The position numbers and the translations under genes were made by a program. A DNA stretch of 64,000 bases, taken from NCBI RefSeq assembly GCF_034006335.1, contig NZ_JAWDIQ010000003.1; one strand, 5' to 3'. This DNA is from Paracerasibacillus soli. GTDB lineage: Bacteria > Bacillota > Bacilli > Bacillales > Amphibacillaceae. Positions within the stretch are counted from its first letter, which is position 1. Every line of letters starts with the position of its first letter. The notes under the pieces are model-generated. The model did not search any database. It worked only from the letters and a program-made list of their open reading frames with translations, and was not told where the DNA came from. Below, piece after piece: positions 38,386-48,726 of the stretch.

Positions 38386-39252
38386 ATGAAGAATTACATA
38401 CGTAAGGAACGGTTAAAAGATTATCTACTCGTGATAATTGGTGCATCCATTGTAGCTATTGCCTATAATTTATTTTTATTACCAGCTAAACTTGCCGCGG
38501 GTGGTCTTTCAGGAATTAGTACCATTTTATATGAACTATATCATTATAGCCCTGCACTTACACAGATGCTTATGAACATTCCTATTATTATTCTTGGATG
38601 GTTCATATTAGGTTCAGATTTTAGTGGTAAAACAATAGTCGGCACATTTTGGGTTCCTCTTGTTATTTGGTTAACAAAAGATATTCCATTTACGATTACG
38701 AATCCCCTGTTGGGAGCGATATACGGTGGCGTAATTTTGGGAACAGGACTTGGGATTGTTTATATCGGTAATGGGTCAACGGGTGGAACTGCTGCTATTG
38801 CACAGATTATTAAGAAGTTTACAGGTAAATCTAGTGGGATTTCGCAGCTTATTGTAGATGGCGTTGTTGTGACAGCGTCATTAATTGTCTTCGATTTGGA
38901 AACGACGTTATTTGCGCTGTTAGCCATTTATGTAACAAGTAAAACAATTGATTTTGTACAATTAAGAACTTCAGCCTCCAAATTGATTTTAATTATTACG
39001 GAAGAGGAAGAGAAAGTTCAAACGCTTATTAAAGAAGGAATTGACCGTGGTTTAACAAAGGTACAATCTGTTGGTGGCTATACAAATGAACATAAAACAA
39101 TGATCTTATGTGTTGCAGAGCAACAAGAAGCAGTGGAATTAAAAAAATTACTGCAAGAAGAAGTACCAGCAGCATTCGTCATTTTCTTAAATGCCTCTGA
39201 AATTTTGGGGAGAGGTTTTACGTTAGATAAGTATGATGGACAAAAATTATAA
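38386..39252 (+). CDS. YitT family (DUF161/DUF2179) membrane protein
   Basis: 288 residues. Five to six membrane helices with the family blocks AIAYNLFLLPAKLAAGGLSGIS and IGNGSTGGTAAIAQII are followed by the soluble DUF2179 domain (RTSASKLILIITEEEEKVQTLI ... ILGRGF). ATG 38386 follows AGAAGGAGC; the frame opens further upstream at 38311 without a ribosome site. The function of the family is unknown. A terminator follows. Confidence 0.86.
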   Translation: MKNYIRKERLKDYLLVIIGASIVAIAYNLFLLPAKLAAGGLSGISTILYELYHYSPALTQMLMNIPIIILGWFILGSDFSGKTIVGTFWVPLVIWLTKDIPFTITNPLLGAIYGGVILGTGLGIVYIGNGSTGGTAAIAQIIKKFTGKSSGISQLIVDGVVVTASLIVFDLETTLFALLAIYVTSKTIDFVQLRTSASKLILIITEEEEKVQTLIKEGIDRGLTKVQSVGGYTNEHKTMILCVAEQQEAVELKKLLQEEVPAAFVIFLNASEILGRGFTLDKYDGQKL

Positions 39253-39262
39253 TGAGGGCTAA

Positions 39263-39293
39263 AAAGACTTTCGATAGATGAGAGTCTTTTTTT
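39263..39293 (+). terminator. Terminator of the YitT gene
   Basis: AAAGACT and AGTCTTT stem around TTCGATAGATGAG, followed by TTTTTTT. The remaining ~270 bp up to 39565 show only a weak hairpin and the promoter region of the aconitase gene. Confidence 0.75.
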
Positions 39294-39565
39294 ATCGCAT
39301 TTACCTGCTGTTAGGCGCTCACTTCAATAAGTCGTAGGATGTAAAAAAATGCTAAGCGGGAGATCAATAGCGAGTAAAATTCCGGTTCGTTCAACTTACA
39401 ATTAGTAGAGGTATTTTGGAATAACCTTATTGCTCGAGTGTTGCTTTATTGTAACTTACTTATTAAAAAATGAGTGGAATTCATGACATAACATAATGAG
39501 ACAAATAATATTCTTTTTTCTTCATATACTATATAGTGGATTGGTTTATTTTATAGGAGGGATGG

Positions 39566-41511
39566 ATGGCATTAAATATTACACAACAGTTAATTAAAAG
39601 TCATCTCGTATCAGGAGAGATGAATCCCGGTGAAGAAATAGGGTTAAGGATTGATCAGACATTGACGCAAGATGCAACAGGGACACTCGTTATGTTGGAA
39701 TTAGAGGCAATGGGATTAGAACGAGCAAAAACGGAAGCATCCGCTCAATATGTCGATCATAATTTAATTCAGGAGGATAGTAAAAATCCTGATGATCATT
39801 TGTTTTTGGAAAGTGCATCAAAAAGGTTCGGGTTGTATTATAGCCGCCCAGGAAATGGTGTGAGTCATCCCGTACATATGCAGCGCCTAGCTAAGCCTGG
39901 TAAGACATTGCTCGGTTCAGATAGTCATACTTGTGCAAACGGATGTATGGGCATGCTGGCAATGGGTGCGGGAGGAATTGATGTAGCTCTAGCAATTGCA
40001 GGAGAGCCATTTTATGTAAAAATGCCAAAAGTATGGGGGATAAAATTAACAGGGAAACTACCAGATTGGGTAAGTGCGAAAGATGTTATTTTAGAATTGT
40101 TACGTCGTCATGATGTAAAAGGTGGCGTAGGAAAGGTAATTGAATACTATGGACCTGGACTAGATGAATTAAGTGCAATGGATCGTCATGTCATTGCGAA
40201 TATGGGGGCAGAGCTTGGGGCGACAGGTACTGTTTTTCCATCTGATAAAGAAATTAAACGTTTTTTAAAAGAGCAAGGTCGTGAAAAGGATTGGGTAGAA
40301 CTGAAAGCGGATAAAGGTGCATCATATGACATCGATGAGGAAATTAATTTATCCGAATTAGTTCCGTTAATTGCGAAGCCAACAAGTCCAGGAAATGTTG
40401 TTCCGGTAAGTGAAATTGCTGGAACACCAATTTATCAATCTTATATTGGGTCTTCAGCAAACCCAGGATATCGTGACTTTGCAGTTGCGGCGGAAATTGT
40501 CAAAGGACGTCGTGTAGCGGATGGTGTTTCATTTGATATTAATCCAACTTCTAGACAGATGCTTACTGATCTAGTGAAAGAAAGTCATATTGCAAGCCTT
40601 TTGCAAGCGGGTGCGCGCTTGCATCAAGCTGGATGTAACGGATGTATTGGGATGGGGCAAGCACCAGCAACAGGTAGAAATAGTTTACGAACAACACCAA
40701 GGAATTTCCCAGGTCGTTCAGGAACGAAAGAAGATAGTGTGTTTTTATGTAGTCCAGAAACTGCAGCAGCATCTGCATTAACTGGTAAAATAACCGACCC
40801 GAGGACATTAGACTTTGCCTATCAGAAGTAAAGGATCCAAAAAAGCCTACGATTGATGTGAATTTACTTGATCATCCTTTACCGTTAGAAGAAGCGAAAA
40901 AGACGAATATCGTAAAGGGACCAAACATTGCGTCGATTCCAGAAATGGATGAGATGCCAGATGAACTAGCTTTACCAGTCTTACTGAAAATGGGAGATAA
41001 TATTTCTACGGATGAAATACTGGCTGGTGGAGCACGTGTGTTACCTTATCGTAGTAATCTACCAGAGATTAGTAAATTTACTTTTGAAATTGTCGATGAT
41101 ACGTATTACAAGCGAGCAAAGGAGACGGTTGAACAAACAGGCCATGCAGTAATAGGCGGATTTAACTATGGGCAGGGGTCAAGTCGTGAACATGCTGCGT
41201 TAGCACCACGATACTTAGGTTTAAAAATCGCTTTGGTAAAGGACTTTGCGCGAATCCATTGGCAAAACTTAGTTAACTTTGGTATTTTACCGCTAACATT
41301 TGTTAACGAATCAGACTACGACTTGCTAGAACAAGGGGATGTATTAAAGGTAACTGGTTTACGCAATAAAGTTAAACAGGGTGGAGCATTTTCATTAACA
41401 GTCCAAGGGAAAAATATTGATATAAAAGTAATGCAAGCATTGTCTGAACGTCAAAAGGAAATCATGTTAAAAGGTGGCATTATTAATTGGGCAAAAGAAC
41501 GTAGTACATGA
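39566..41511 (+). CDS. Aconitase family hydratase (short, ~648 residues), apparent frameshift
   Basis: Large-domain blocks are LLGSDSHTCANGCMGMLAMGAGGIDVALAIAG and AGCNGCIGMGQAPATG; together they supply the three iron-sulfur cluster cysteines (SHTC and CNGC). The swivel domain has GDNISTDEI and GFNYGQGSSREHAALAPRYLG with the substrate-binding SSREH. The frame breaks near 40823; one extra C gives LDFAYPEVKDPKKPTIDV. At ~648 residues it belongs to the shorter mitochondrial-type or isopropylmalate-like aconitases rather than the ~900-residue CitB. It may act as a TCA aconitase or on a related substrate such as homo- or methyl-aconitate. No leuB- or prp-like neighbour is present. Confidence 0.83.
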
Positions 41512-41532
41512 TGTTGAATGGAGGTTTTAAAC

Positions 41533-41703
41533 ATGGCGATAAAAGAAACATGTAAAGCATGTCACGGAACTGGCATGCTTTCCGATGATGAGGGCTGGCA
41601 ATATAAATGTAGTGTCTGCCATGGTGATGGCATCATTCAAGAGGGTTCAGAAAAGACAGTGCGTGTTATGTTAACAGACGATAATAATCGATTGCTCGAT
41701 TGA
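41533..41703 (+). CDS. Small DnaJ-type zinc-finger protein
   Basis: 56 residues with two CxxCxG-type knuckles, CKACHGTGM and CSVCHGDGI, as in half of the DnaJ zinc domain. GGAGG at 41520 precedes ATG 41533. It follows the aconitase gene by 21 bp and shares its terminator, so it is probably co-transcribed. No J-domain is present. It could serve in cluster or protein maturation, which is a guess. Confidence 0.75.
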   Translation: MAIKETCKACHGTGMLSDDEGWQYKCSVCHGDGIIQEGSEKTVRVMLTDDNNRLLD

Positions 41704-41776
41704 ATCAATATCATAATAGGCCTTTTAAAATACAAAGGTTACGAAATAGGGAATACTCCTGTTTTTAAACACATTA

Positions 41777-41824
41777 AAGCCGCATGAAATCAAGTTAAAT
41801 CATGATTTCATGCGGCTTATTTCT
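41777..41824 (+). terminator. Terminator of the aconitase unit
   Basis: AAGCCGCATGAAATCA and TGATTTCATGCGGCTT form a 16-bp stem, followed by ATTTCT. Confidence 0.8.
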
Positions 41825-41933
41825 GCTTATCTACGGCTTAGTCCTGACATTGTACGTAGCTGTTTGTTGCTATTTTTATTAAATAGATTCATTTTGAATG
41901 TGTCCAATAACCTAAAAATGGCATGGAAGTGGT

Positions 41934-42563
41934 CTAATGCATCATTGTGCCGCCTTGTATTGGAGCAAAGCCGTTTACATAATTTTGTGTATCTTGCTGC
42001 GTAAGTTGTGGTACTTGGTAATATTGTTTTTTATTTGAATACAAGAATAGCTCATAGGCCATCTCAATGATATTAGGAATACTGTCAGCAAAGATTCTTC
42101 TTAAAACTGGGTTTGTACTTTCTAATGCTGCATCCGTGAATGCAGTAGCACATGATTTTAAACCACCCATCATAAAGCCAGAAAATACATTGGTCATTAA
42201 TTTCGTTAACAGATTGGGCTGGTGCTTTTGGCTGAGTTGGCTTCGTACCGTATACGACATCATTGTTTTCGTTCATTTCATATACTTGTGTTTTTACCGC
42301 AGGGTCTTGTCAGATTTAAGTGTTTCAATTATTGTGTTGTACATTTGTGACTTAAAGGATTTATGACGTTGTAAAATTGATTTCAATTCAGGGTCTTGAA
42401 TGTGCTGTTCATAAAACAGTGATTGTTCCAATGCACCAACGAGTCCACCTACAGCTTCATGTGCATCAAAAATTTCATGACCACCATGATTCATTTGTGG
42501 GGGCATGTTTGTGGAGTTTTGAAAATATTGATTTTGACCTTGATTTTGATTTTGAAATTGCAT
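41934..42563 (-). CDS. CotF-like spore coat protein, two apparent frameshifts
   Basis: About 210 residues. A Gln/Asn-rich start (MQFQNQNQGQNQYFQNS) leads to GGHEIFDAHEAVGGLVGALEQSLFYEQHIQDPELKSILQRHKSFKSQMYN, the ferritin-like helical pattern of CotF-type coat proteins. The middle (MNENNDVVYGTKPTQPKAPAQSVNE) is in another frame, and the end (NVFSGFMMGGLKSCATAFTDAALESTNPVLRRIFADSIPNIIEMAYELFLY) in a third. Breaks lie near 42308 and 42195. ATG 42563 is better spaced from AAGGAGG than the ATG at 42569. It is expected in the coat during sporulation. Confidence 0.8.
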
Positions 42564-42728
42564 ATTCATCCTCCTTTGTAATCATTATTATTTTTCACTT
42601 ATTTGGGTAAATTATTCTTTAAAGAAAATGAAAAGAAATGAATGATAGCTAAAAATCAGAGGCAAAAGTTTCAAGTATTTGTGAAATAATTGTATAATAT
42701 GTTCATCTTTGCACATGGGGGTAATGAA

Positions 42729-42983
42729 ATGAAGGAAGAAAATGAATTAGAACAAACACCTAAAAATATAGAAGTGTGGGAGGATGTTGTTCGAATAAGG
42801 GATTTAATTATAAGCTTAACGATATGCAGTGTCACAACGATGGTTGGATATTTAATTGCTGCAAATGACCCTGCTCGTTCACTTACTTTTGGATTAATTG
42901 GAACCGCTGTCGGATTTATTATATGTAGTATGATAATCAAGCCAAAGCGAAAATTTACATATGTTGAAAATGAGGAGGAGTAG
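42729..42983 (+). CDS. Small two-helix membrane protein next to TctA-type permease
   Basis: 84 residues: an acidic N-terminus (MKEENELEQTPKNIEVWEDV), two membrane helices (LIISLTICSVTTMVGYLIA and LTFGLIGTAVGFIICSMII) and a charged tail. It stops four bases before the TctA-like start, so it is co-transcribed and may be the small subunit of that transporter, in the place TctB normally has. No sequence similarity to TctB is claimed. Confidence 0.68.
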   Translation: MKEENELEQTPKNIEVWEDVVRIRDLIISLTICSVTTMVGYLIAANDPARSLTFGLIGTAVGFIICSMIIKPKRKFTYVENEEE

Positions 42984-42986
42984 CAA

Positions 42987-44335
42987 ATGGATGTGACATT
43001 AATTTTGCAGTTAGTTGCTGCCTCCGTTTTTGGTGCGGTTCTATATACAATTATTGGGATTGCACCCGGTACTGATGAAACAGCGGTACTTGCACCAGTA
43101 ACACTTGTATTAGTATTTATGGGGTTGGAGCCAATTGTTATTCTGGCATTTTTTATTTCAGCAATTGTAGCGAAGAAATTGACCGACTCTATCCCGGTAG
43201 CGGTTGCGGGGATTCCCGGTGGTGTAATGGCTGCACCAATGGTTGATCATGCAATGGTCTTAAAAAAATATGGCCTACCTGATATGAGTATTCGAAAGAT
43301 GGCTTCAGGATCTGTTATCGGTACAATCGTTGCGGTTCCTGCAAGTTTATTATTAGCAAGCTTAATTGCACCTTTTGGAAGCGGAATCGCAGAGTATGCG
43401 GGGCCAATCTTTTTGGTGGAGCCGTCTTTTTAGCGTTGATGACTAAAAATCGCATACTGGCTCTTGCTTCCATTTTACCGTTTGCTTTACTTATTCAAGG
43501 ATTAAGGCATTTATATTGGGAAATTGGTATTATTCCAAAGGATACAACTGTTTTTACTTCTTTCTTTTTAGGAATTACAATCGGGCCCGTTATTTTAAAA
43601 CTATTTGAATTATTAAATCGGGATATTCGGGACAAGCTACCAAGGTTTGACAAAAAGGAAATCAAAGTAGTAAAAGATCAGAAGGTAAGTGGCTTTCCAA
43701 ATCCATTTAAAATTTTAGATAAAAAAGAAGTTGGTACAACAGCGGTCGCATCATTAGCAGGGGTTTTAACTTTCTTTATGAGCCCAGTTGGTATGACCAT
43801 TTTCCTAGGGGAGACATTGACTAACTTTGTGAAAGACCCGATAAAGAGGGCCTCACGTGCTATTTCAGCGATGGATGGATTAACAAATGCAACTTATATT
43901 GCAGGTACATTGGTTCCGCTTATTGCAATAGGTTTACCACTTTCTCCAATGGCATTGGGACCAGCAATTGCACTTTTTAAAGCACCACCTGTTTTTACAG
44001 AAGAACATAACTTACATCATCTTTTATCCATGAATGAGTTTATTATTGCGACGGTTGTAGGTGCTGCCATTGCGATTGCTTTAACGTATTACGTAACAGT
44101 AAAGTATTCACAACAAATTTGTACATTTGTTTTTAAATACATTCCACATGAGGCTTTATTAGGTGTGTTCTTTGCCCTTGTAATTATGCTCGCATATCGC
44201 GATGCAGGCTGGATTAATATAGCGGGAGTATTACTTGTTGGAATCGTTGCGGGAACATTGCATAGATGGGGAGTAAACTATGGTGTGCAGTTTATGGTAC
44301 TCTATTCTGCACCATGGCTATTGGGTTTATTTTGA
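42987..44335 (+). CDS. Tripartite tricarboxylate transporter TctA-type permease, apparent frameshift
   Basis: About 449 residues with ten or more helices. The first part has IIGIAPGTDETAVLAPVTLVL and SIPVAVAGIPGGVMAAPMVDHAMVLKKYG. The second has the duplicated block SAMDGLTNATYIAGTLVPLIAIGLPLSPMALGPAIALF. The frame breaks near 43415; one extra T gives GPIFFGGAVFLALMTKNRIL. It lacks an adjacent periplasmic binding protein (TctC), so it may work with only the small partner. The substrate is probably a di- or tricarboxylate; its position after aconitase would fit but is not proof. Confidence 0.8.
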
Positions 44336-44440
44336 TATGAAGGTAAAGCATATAACTTAACCGAATTTTACATTGAAATGAAACTAAATTAGTTTAGATA
44401 TCGTACGAATAGTTAAGATGAGATTTTGAGGAGGTATATT

Positions 44441-45752
44441 TTGCTTCGTATACATAAAAAAGGTTTATTTCTTTTCATGCTTACACTACTGCTGTTATTG
44501 ATTGGATGTCAAGACACGAAGAAAGAGGATAAAATAAGGAACGATATTGCTGGTCGATGGACCGGAGCAATTCAAGTTCCTAATCAGCCACTAGAGATAG
44601 AAGTGACTTTTTCAGAGGATAATGAATGGAATGGCGCGATTACCATCCCTATTCAAGGAGTTGAGGATTATCCATTTAAAAAGGTGGACGTTAGTCAAGG
44701 CGATATTACTTTTACAATGGAAATGAATGGACAACTTTTAACTTTTGAAGGGGAAATAAAAGATGCAGAAATGAAGGGTTCATTTACGCAACAAGGACAA
44801 ACCTTTCCATTTGAACTGAAAAAAGGAAAACAGACTTCCGAAAAAGAAGTGGAAGAAGAGGGGCAGTTTCTTTCTATTGAGACGGATTATGGAACACTTT
44901 ATGGTGAATTAGCAATTCCTAAAAATGATGGCCCCTTTCCAGTTGTTTTGATCATTCCTGGTTCAGGTCCGACTGATCGTAATGGAAATTCGCTAGGAAT
45001 AACGAATAATAGTTTGAAGATGGTAGCGGAGGAATTAGCTGAAAATGGTGTTGCTAGCTTACGTTACGACAAACGTGGAGCGGGAAAAAATCAATTGACA
45101 AATATAAAAGAAGAAGATCTTGATTTTAATCAGTTTGTTGAAGATGCGACATTATGGGTGAGGGCATTGAAGGAAGAGAGAACGTTTTACAGATGTCGGA
45201 ATCATTGGTCATAGCCAAGGATCTTTGGAAGGCATGCTAGCTGCCCAAAAGGCGGATGTGGATCTCTATATTTCTATTGCAGGTGCTGGGAGAACGATTG
45301 ATCATATTTTACATGACCAATTAAAAGACCAATTGCCTCCTGCGTTACTGAAAGAAAGTGATGAAATAATGCAGAAGCTTAAAGAGGGAGAACAAGTCAC
45401 CAAAGTAAGTCCGGAATTGGACAGTTTATTTCGAACATCTGCTCAACCTTTTTTAACTTCGTGGATGAGTTATGATCCTACGAAGGAAATAAGAAAGCTA
45501 AAAATGCCTGTAATGATAATCAATGGAACACATGATGTCCAAGTTAATGTCCATGAGGCAGAACGCTTGAATGAAGCAAAATCTGATGCAAAATTACTTT
45601 TAGTTGATAAAATGAATCATATTTTAAAAGAAGCACCGGATAATTATGAAGAAAATATTGCAACTTATTCTAATCCAGATCTACCCTTAGCGGACGGGTT
45701 GATGAATGGGATAATTACGTTTTTGAAGGAGAATCATTTTATCGGAAGTTAA
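44441..45752 (+). CDS. Lipoprotein alpha/beta hydrolase, apparent frameshift
   Basis: About 437 residues. TTG 44441 follows GAGGAGG. A lipoprotein signal with lipobox LLIGC ends near residue 23. A beta-rich N-terminal domain (GRWTGAIQVPNQPLEIEVTFSED) precedes the hydrolase domain: oxyanion block VVLIIPGSGPTDRNGNS, RYDKRGAGKN, nucleophile in GHSQGS, Asp in INGTHDVQV and His in KMNHILKEA. The frame breaks near 45188; restoring it reads FTDVGIIGHSQGSLEGM. Similar two-domain proteins are annotated as secreted esterases or DUF3887-type hydrolases. It is anchored outside the cell; the substrate is unknown. Confidence 0.82.
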
Positions 45753-45762
45753 CTGGCTATCA

Positions 45763-45815
45763 GATCCCCCACTTCAGGAATCCATTTATTTAAGTATGAT
45801 AAGTGGGGATCAACA
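45763..45815. repeat. Dispersed hairpin repeat (GATCCCC-CACTT/AAGTGGGGATC)
   Basis: GATCCCCCACTT (45763-45774) pairs with AAGTGGGGATC (45801-45811), then AACAG. Same framework as 31079-31133. It may also serve as a terminator, but lacks a T-run. Confidence 0.5.
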
Positions 45816-45932
45816 GTAGTGAAAACACTGGAATTAACCTTATCAAATAAGTCTGAAAATAAAGGTAATGACTAGTTGTGTAGCATTATGTTAAGCTATA
45901 TATAATAGTAATGATGATGGAGGGGGATTCAT

Positions 45933-46879
45933 TTGCATAAAAAACAACCGTTATCTTTAACAGACCGTATAGCGTTAATTGATGGATTTGATATGGGAGT
46001 CGCCAATCGAACAGGGACCTACGTAATAAAAGAAGAACAGTTAACATTGATTGAAACGGGGCCAAGTCCGTCAGTGCCGTATATTAAGCAGGGGTTGGCA
46101 GATTTAGGCTATTCACTTGATGAAGTGAAATATATTATAGTGACACATATTCATCTAGATCATGCTGGAGGCGCAGGGGTTCTTTTAAAGCAGTGCCCGC
46201 AAGCTAAAGTTGTCGTTCACCCAAGGGGAAAAAGACATCTAGCTGATCCAAGTAAACTAATTGCAGGAGCAAGAGCGATTTACGGTGATCGTTTCGCGGA
46301 ATTTTTTGATCCAATTGAACCAATTCCTGAAGACAGATTACTTACAAAAGATGAAGGAGACACATTAGAAATTAGCCCAACTTGTACGTTGAAATTTTTA
46401 AATACACCAGGTCATGCCAGACATCATTTTAGCATTTATGATTCTGTCAGTAATGGTGTTTTTACAGGGGATACGGTCGGAGTGCGCTACGATCAACTTA
46501 TAAAGGATGGTGTCGAGCTCTTTTTACCATCTACATCACCAAACCACTTTGATCCGGAAGCAATGCACGATTCCATTGATCGTATGCTTAGAATGAAATT
46601 AGATCGTGTTTATTTTGGGCATTATGGCATGACTGAAAAACAGAGGAAGCCATGATGCAAGTAAAGAAATGGCTTGATTTATTTGTAGAAGAAGGCGAAC
46701 AAGTAATGGCTGAAAACTTAGGCTACGATGTATTATCTTCTCGGATTCAAACACATATTAAAAAGTATCTGGAAGAACGAGGGATACCTGATAAACATGA
46801 AGTATATATGCTAATAAATTTGGATATGGATGTAAGTTCACTAGGGATGATAGATTATTTTCAAAAAGTTAAACATTAA
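45933..46879 (+). CDS. MBL-fold metallo-hydrolase, apparent frameshift
   Basis: About 315 residues. The metal site is clear: THIHLDHAGGAG (HxHxDH), H in TPGHARHH and D in FTGDTVGVRYD, plus the late H in YFGHYGMTE. The frame breaks near 46643; the join reads TENTEEAMMQVKKWLDLF and extends to a helical tail. TTG 45933 follows GGAGGGGG. The family includes glyoxalase II-like and lactonase enzymes; the specific substrate cannot be named. Single gene ended by a strong hairpin. Confidence 0.82.
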
Positions 46880-46973
46880 AGTTGGTAATCTGATGTGGTG
46901 AATTAATTATTAAACTTAGATATATGCAGGGGAATAGAGGAAGTATTGTTGGAAAATAGGAGAAAAAGATAAG

Positions 46974-47010
46974 GTAAACGCTTGGGAAACATAGAAGCCC
47001 AAGCGTTTAC
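46974..47010. terminator. Terminator between convergent genes
   Basis: GTAAACGCTTGGG and CCCAAGCGTTTAC form a 13-bp perfect stem. Confidence 0.8.
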
Positions 47011-47028
47011 TATTGAATCTCCAAATAA

Positions 47029-47421
47029 TTAATTATCCTCCTCTGTTCTCATAAATGTTAAAAGGAAAAAGATAACAAAACTAATTAATAAAATCGTACC
47101 ACCAACAATGAATAAAATTGTCGTTAATGTTTGGCTTAAATCAAATGGTTTTACATAATAGAGCCACATACCAATTGTTAATCCGAATGCCCCGATGATA
47201 CCTGTCCATACATGTAGTGCAGCAAGTAATTTATTTACTGGTGTGTACAATTTATAATAGATAGACCATGCAAATAAAGTTAACCAACCGACTACAAGTA
47301 TATGTGCGTGAACAGAACGAAAAGCATACCCTCCAGATCCGGCCATATGTGAGCCAAGAATTGCTCCAATTAGTGCAAATAATGCAGAACAACGTAACAA
47401 TGTTTTACTGTAAGTTTTCAT
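47029..47421 (-). CDS. Four-helix membrane protein with HAHxxxxGW motif
   Basis: 130 residues with four membrane segments. The second contains RSVHAHILVVGWLTLFAWSIYYK, which resembles the histidine-bearing helix of heme-copper oxidase and NnrS-type proteins (VHAHxxxxGW). Alone it is too short to be an oxidase. Similar short proteins are found in Bacillaceae. Heme binding is plausible but unproven. Start ATG 47421 follows GAGGGGAG. Confidence 0.6.
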   Translation of the reverse strand: MKTYSKTLLRCSALFALIGAILGSHMAGSGGYAFRSVHAHILVVGWLTLFAWSIYYKLYTPVNKLLAALHVWTGIIGAFGLTIGMWLYYVKPFDLSQTLTTILFIVGGTILLISFVIFFLLTFMRTEEDN

Positions 47422-47550
47422 ATTAAAATTCTCCCCTCTATTCTAAAGACTATTCATTTCTTTTTACTTTACGCCATATATGTGAATGGAAGATGAATAA
47501 AATAAAATGAATAGCTAGTTAATGTTGTATAAGGTGAAAGGAGCGGTGAA

Positions 47551-47592
47551 AAAAGGTCAGCCCCCTTTGATGGGAGGGCTGACCTCTTTTAA
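47551..47592 (-). terminator. Terminator of the selD-mnmH unit
   Basis: On the minus strand AGGTCAGCCC and GGGCTGACCT close a short loop and are followed by TTTTTTC. Confidence 0.85.
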
Positions 47593-47621
47593 CGATTCTG
47601 TCTTGAACGACGCATCGTTCG

Positions 47622-48651
47622 CTAGTTTATATTAGATAAATAGGAAAGGAGTTGTTCAAAAGCATCGTCTACATTTGTAGCCTCAATCATGATTTGTTCT
47701 CCCATGGAATGGTGGGAAATAGAATATTCATATCGAGGATCATAATAAGATGTGAGAAGCAAATATGTGACGGCTTGAAAATCCCCATCTTGTAAAGCTT
47801 GTTCAATTTGTTTCGCGATTGGAATGTGAATCCGTTTCTTAATATATTGAAAGGCTTCTACAAACTTCTCGGGATACTTCCAAGGCTCATAATCTGCCAA
47901 TATATTTTTTATCCGTTCTTCTATTGGAAGGTGAATAAAGAACTGTACACCTTTTCTTTTTTCTCATTAAAAAACTCGGGCAATACGACTTTGCCAATTC
48001 GTTTACTTTCTCCTTCAATAAAAATAAAAGGCTTTTCATGGAAACGATGGATTTCCTCGACGAGTAAGGAATCGAATTTTTTCTGATTACTTGGTTCCAA
48101 GCCAATTTGTCCAAAAATTGACCCACGATGTCCAGCCATCTCTTCCAAATCAATAATCGGATAACCAGCATCGGCTAATTTTTTTAAAAGAATTGTTTTT
48201 CCAGATCCAGTATAACCATTTAATACATACAGTTCTGGTGGAAAATCCCCTTTTCTAACTCGCGGACAACCCATTGCCGATAGGAACGAATCCCACCTGA
48301 TAAACGATTAGCGTGAATCCCCATTAAATCCAGAACGGTAGCAGCAGTTTTACTACGCATCCCACCGCGCCAGCAAAATACGGTCATCGGTGTGTTGATT
48401 TTTTTAAACTCGGCAATAAATTGTGGGAGTTTCTGTGAGAAAATCTTTAAGCCTCTTTCCCTCGCAGCTTCTGGGCTTATTTGCTTATAGATTGTACCTA
48501 TTTCTGCTCGTTCCTCATTTGTGAATACAGGAATATTTTTACTTCCGGGTATCGTGGATTCCATGAATTCCTTTGGTGAGCGAACATCGATAAATGTATG
48601 GCCTTCTTTATGTTTTTGTAAAAGTTCCTCAAGGGAAATATCTTGAAACAT
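47622..48651 (-). CDS. mnmH: tRNA 2-selenouridine synthase, two apparent frameshifts
   Basis: About 343 residues. The N-terminal rhodanese domain has FIDVRSPKEF and the active cysteine in VFCWRGGMRSKT. The C-terminal part has the P-loop NGYTGSGKTILLKKL. Breaks near 48250 and 47925 disappear when joined (ending IHLPIEERIKNILADYEPWKYPEKF). The enzyme (SelU/MnmH) replaces sulfur by selenium in wobble 2-thiouridine of Lys, Glu and Gln tRNAs via a geranylated intermediate. It is encoded just after selD, which makes its selenophosphate donor. Confidence 0.9.
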
Positions 48652-48726
48652 GCTTTCACCTTCTAGTGTATGTTCAGAAAGAGGATATTTACCGGAGTTT
48701 TAAAGATCCTCTTCTCATCATTGAGA

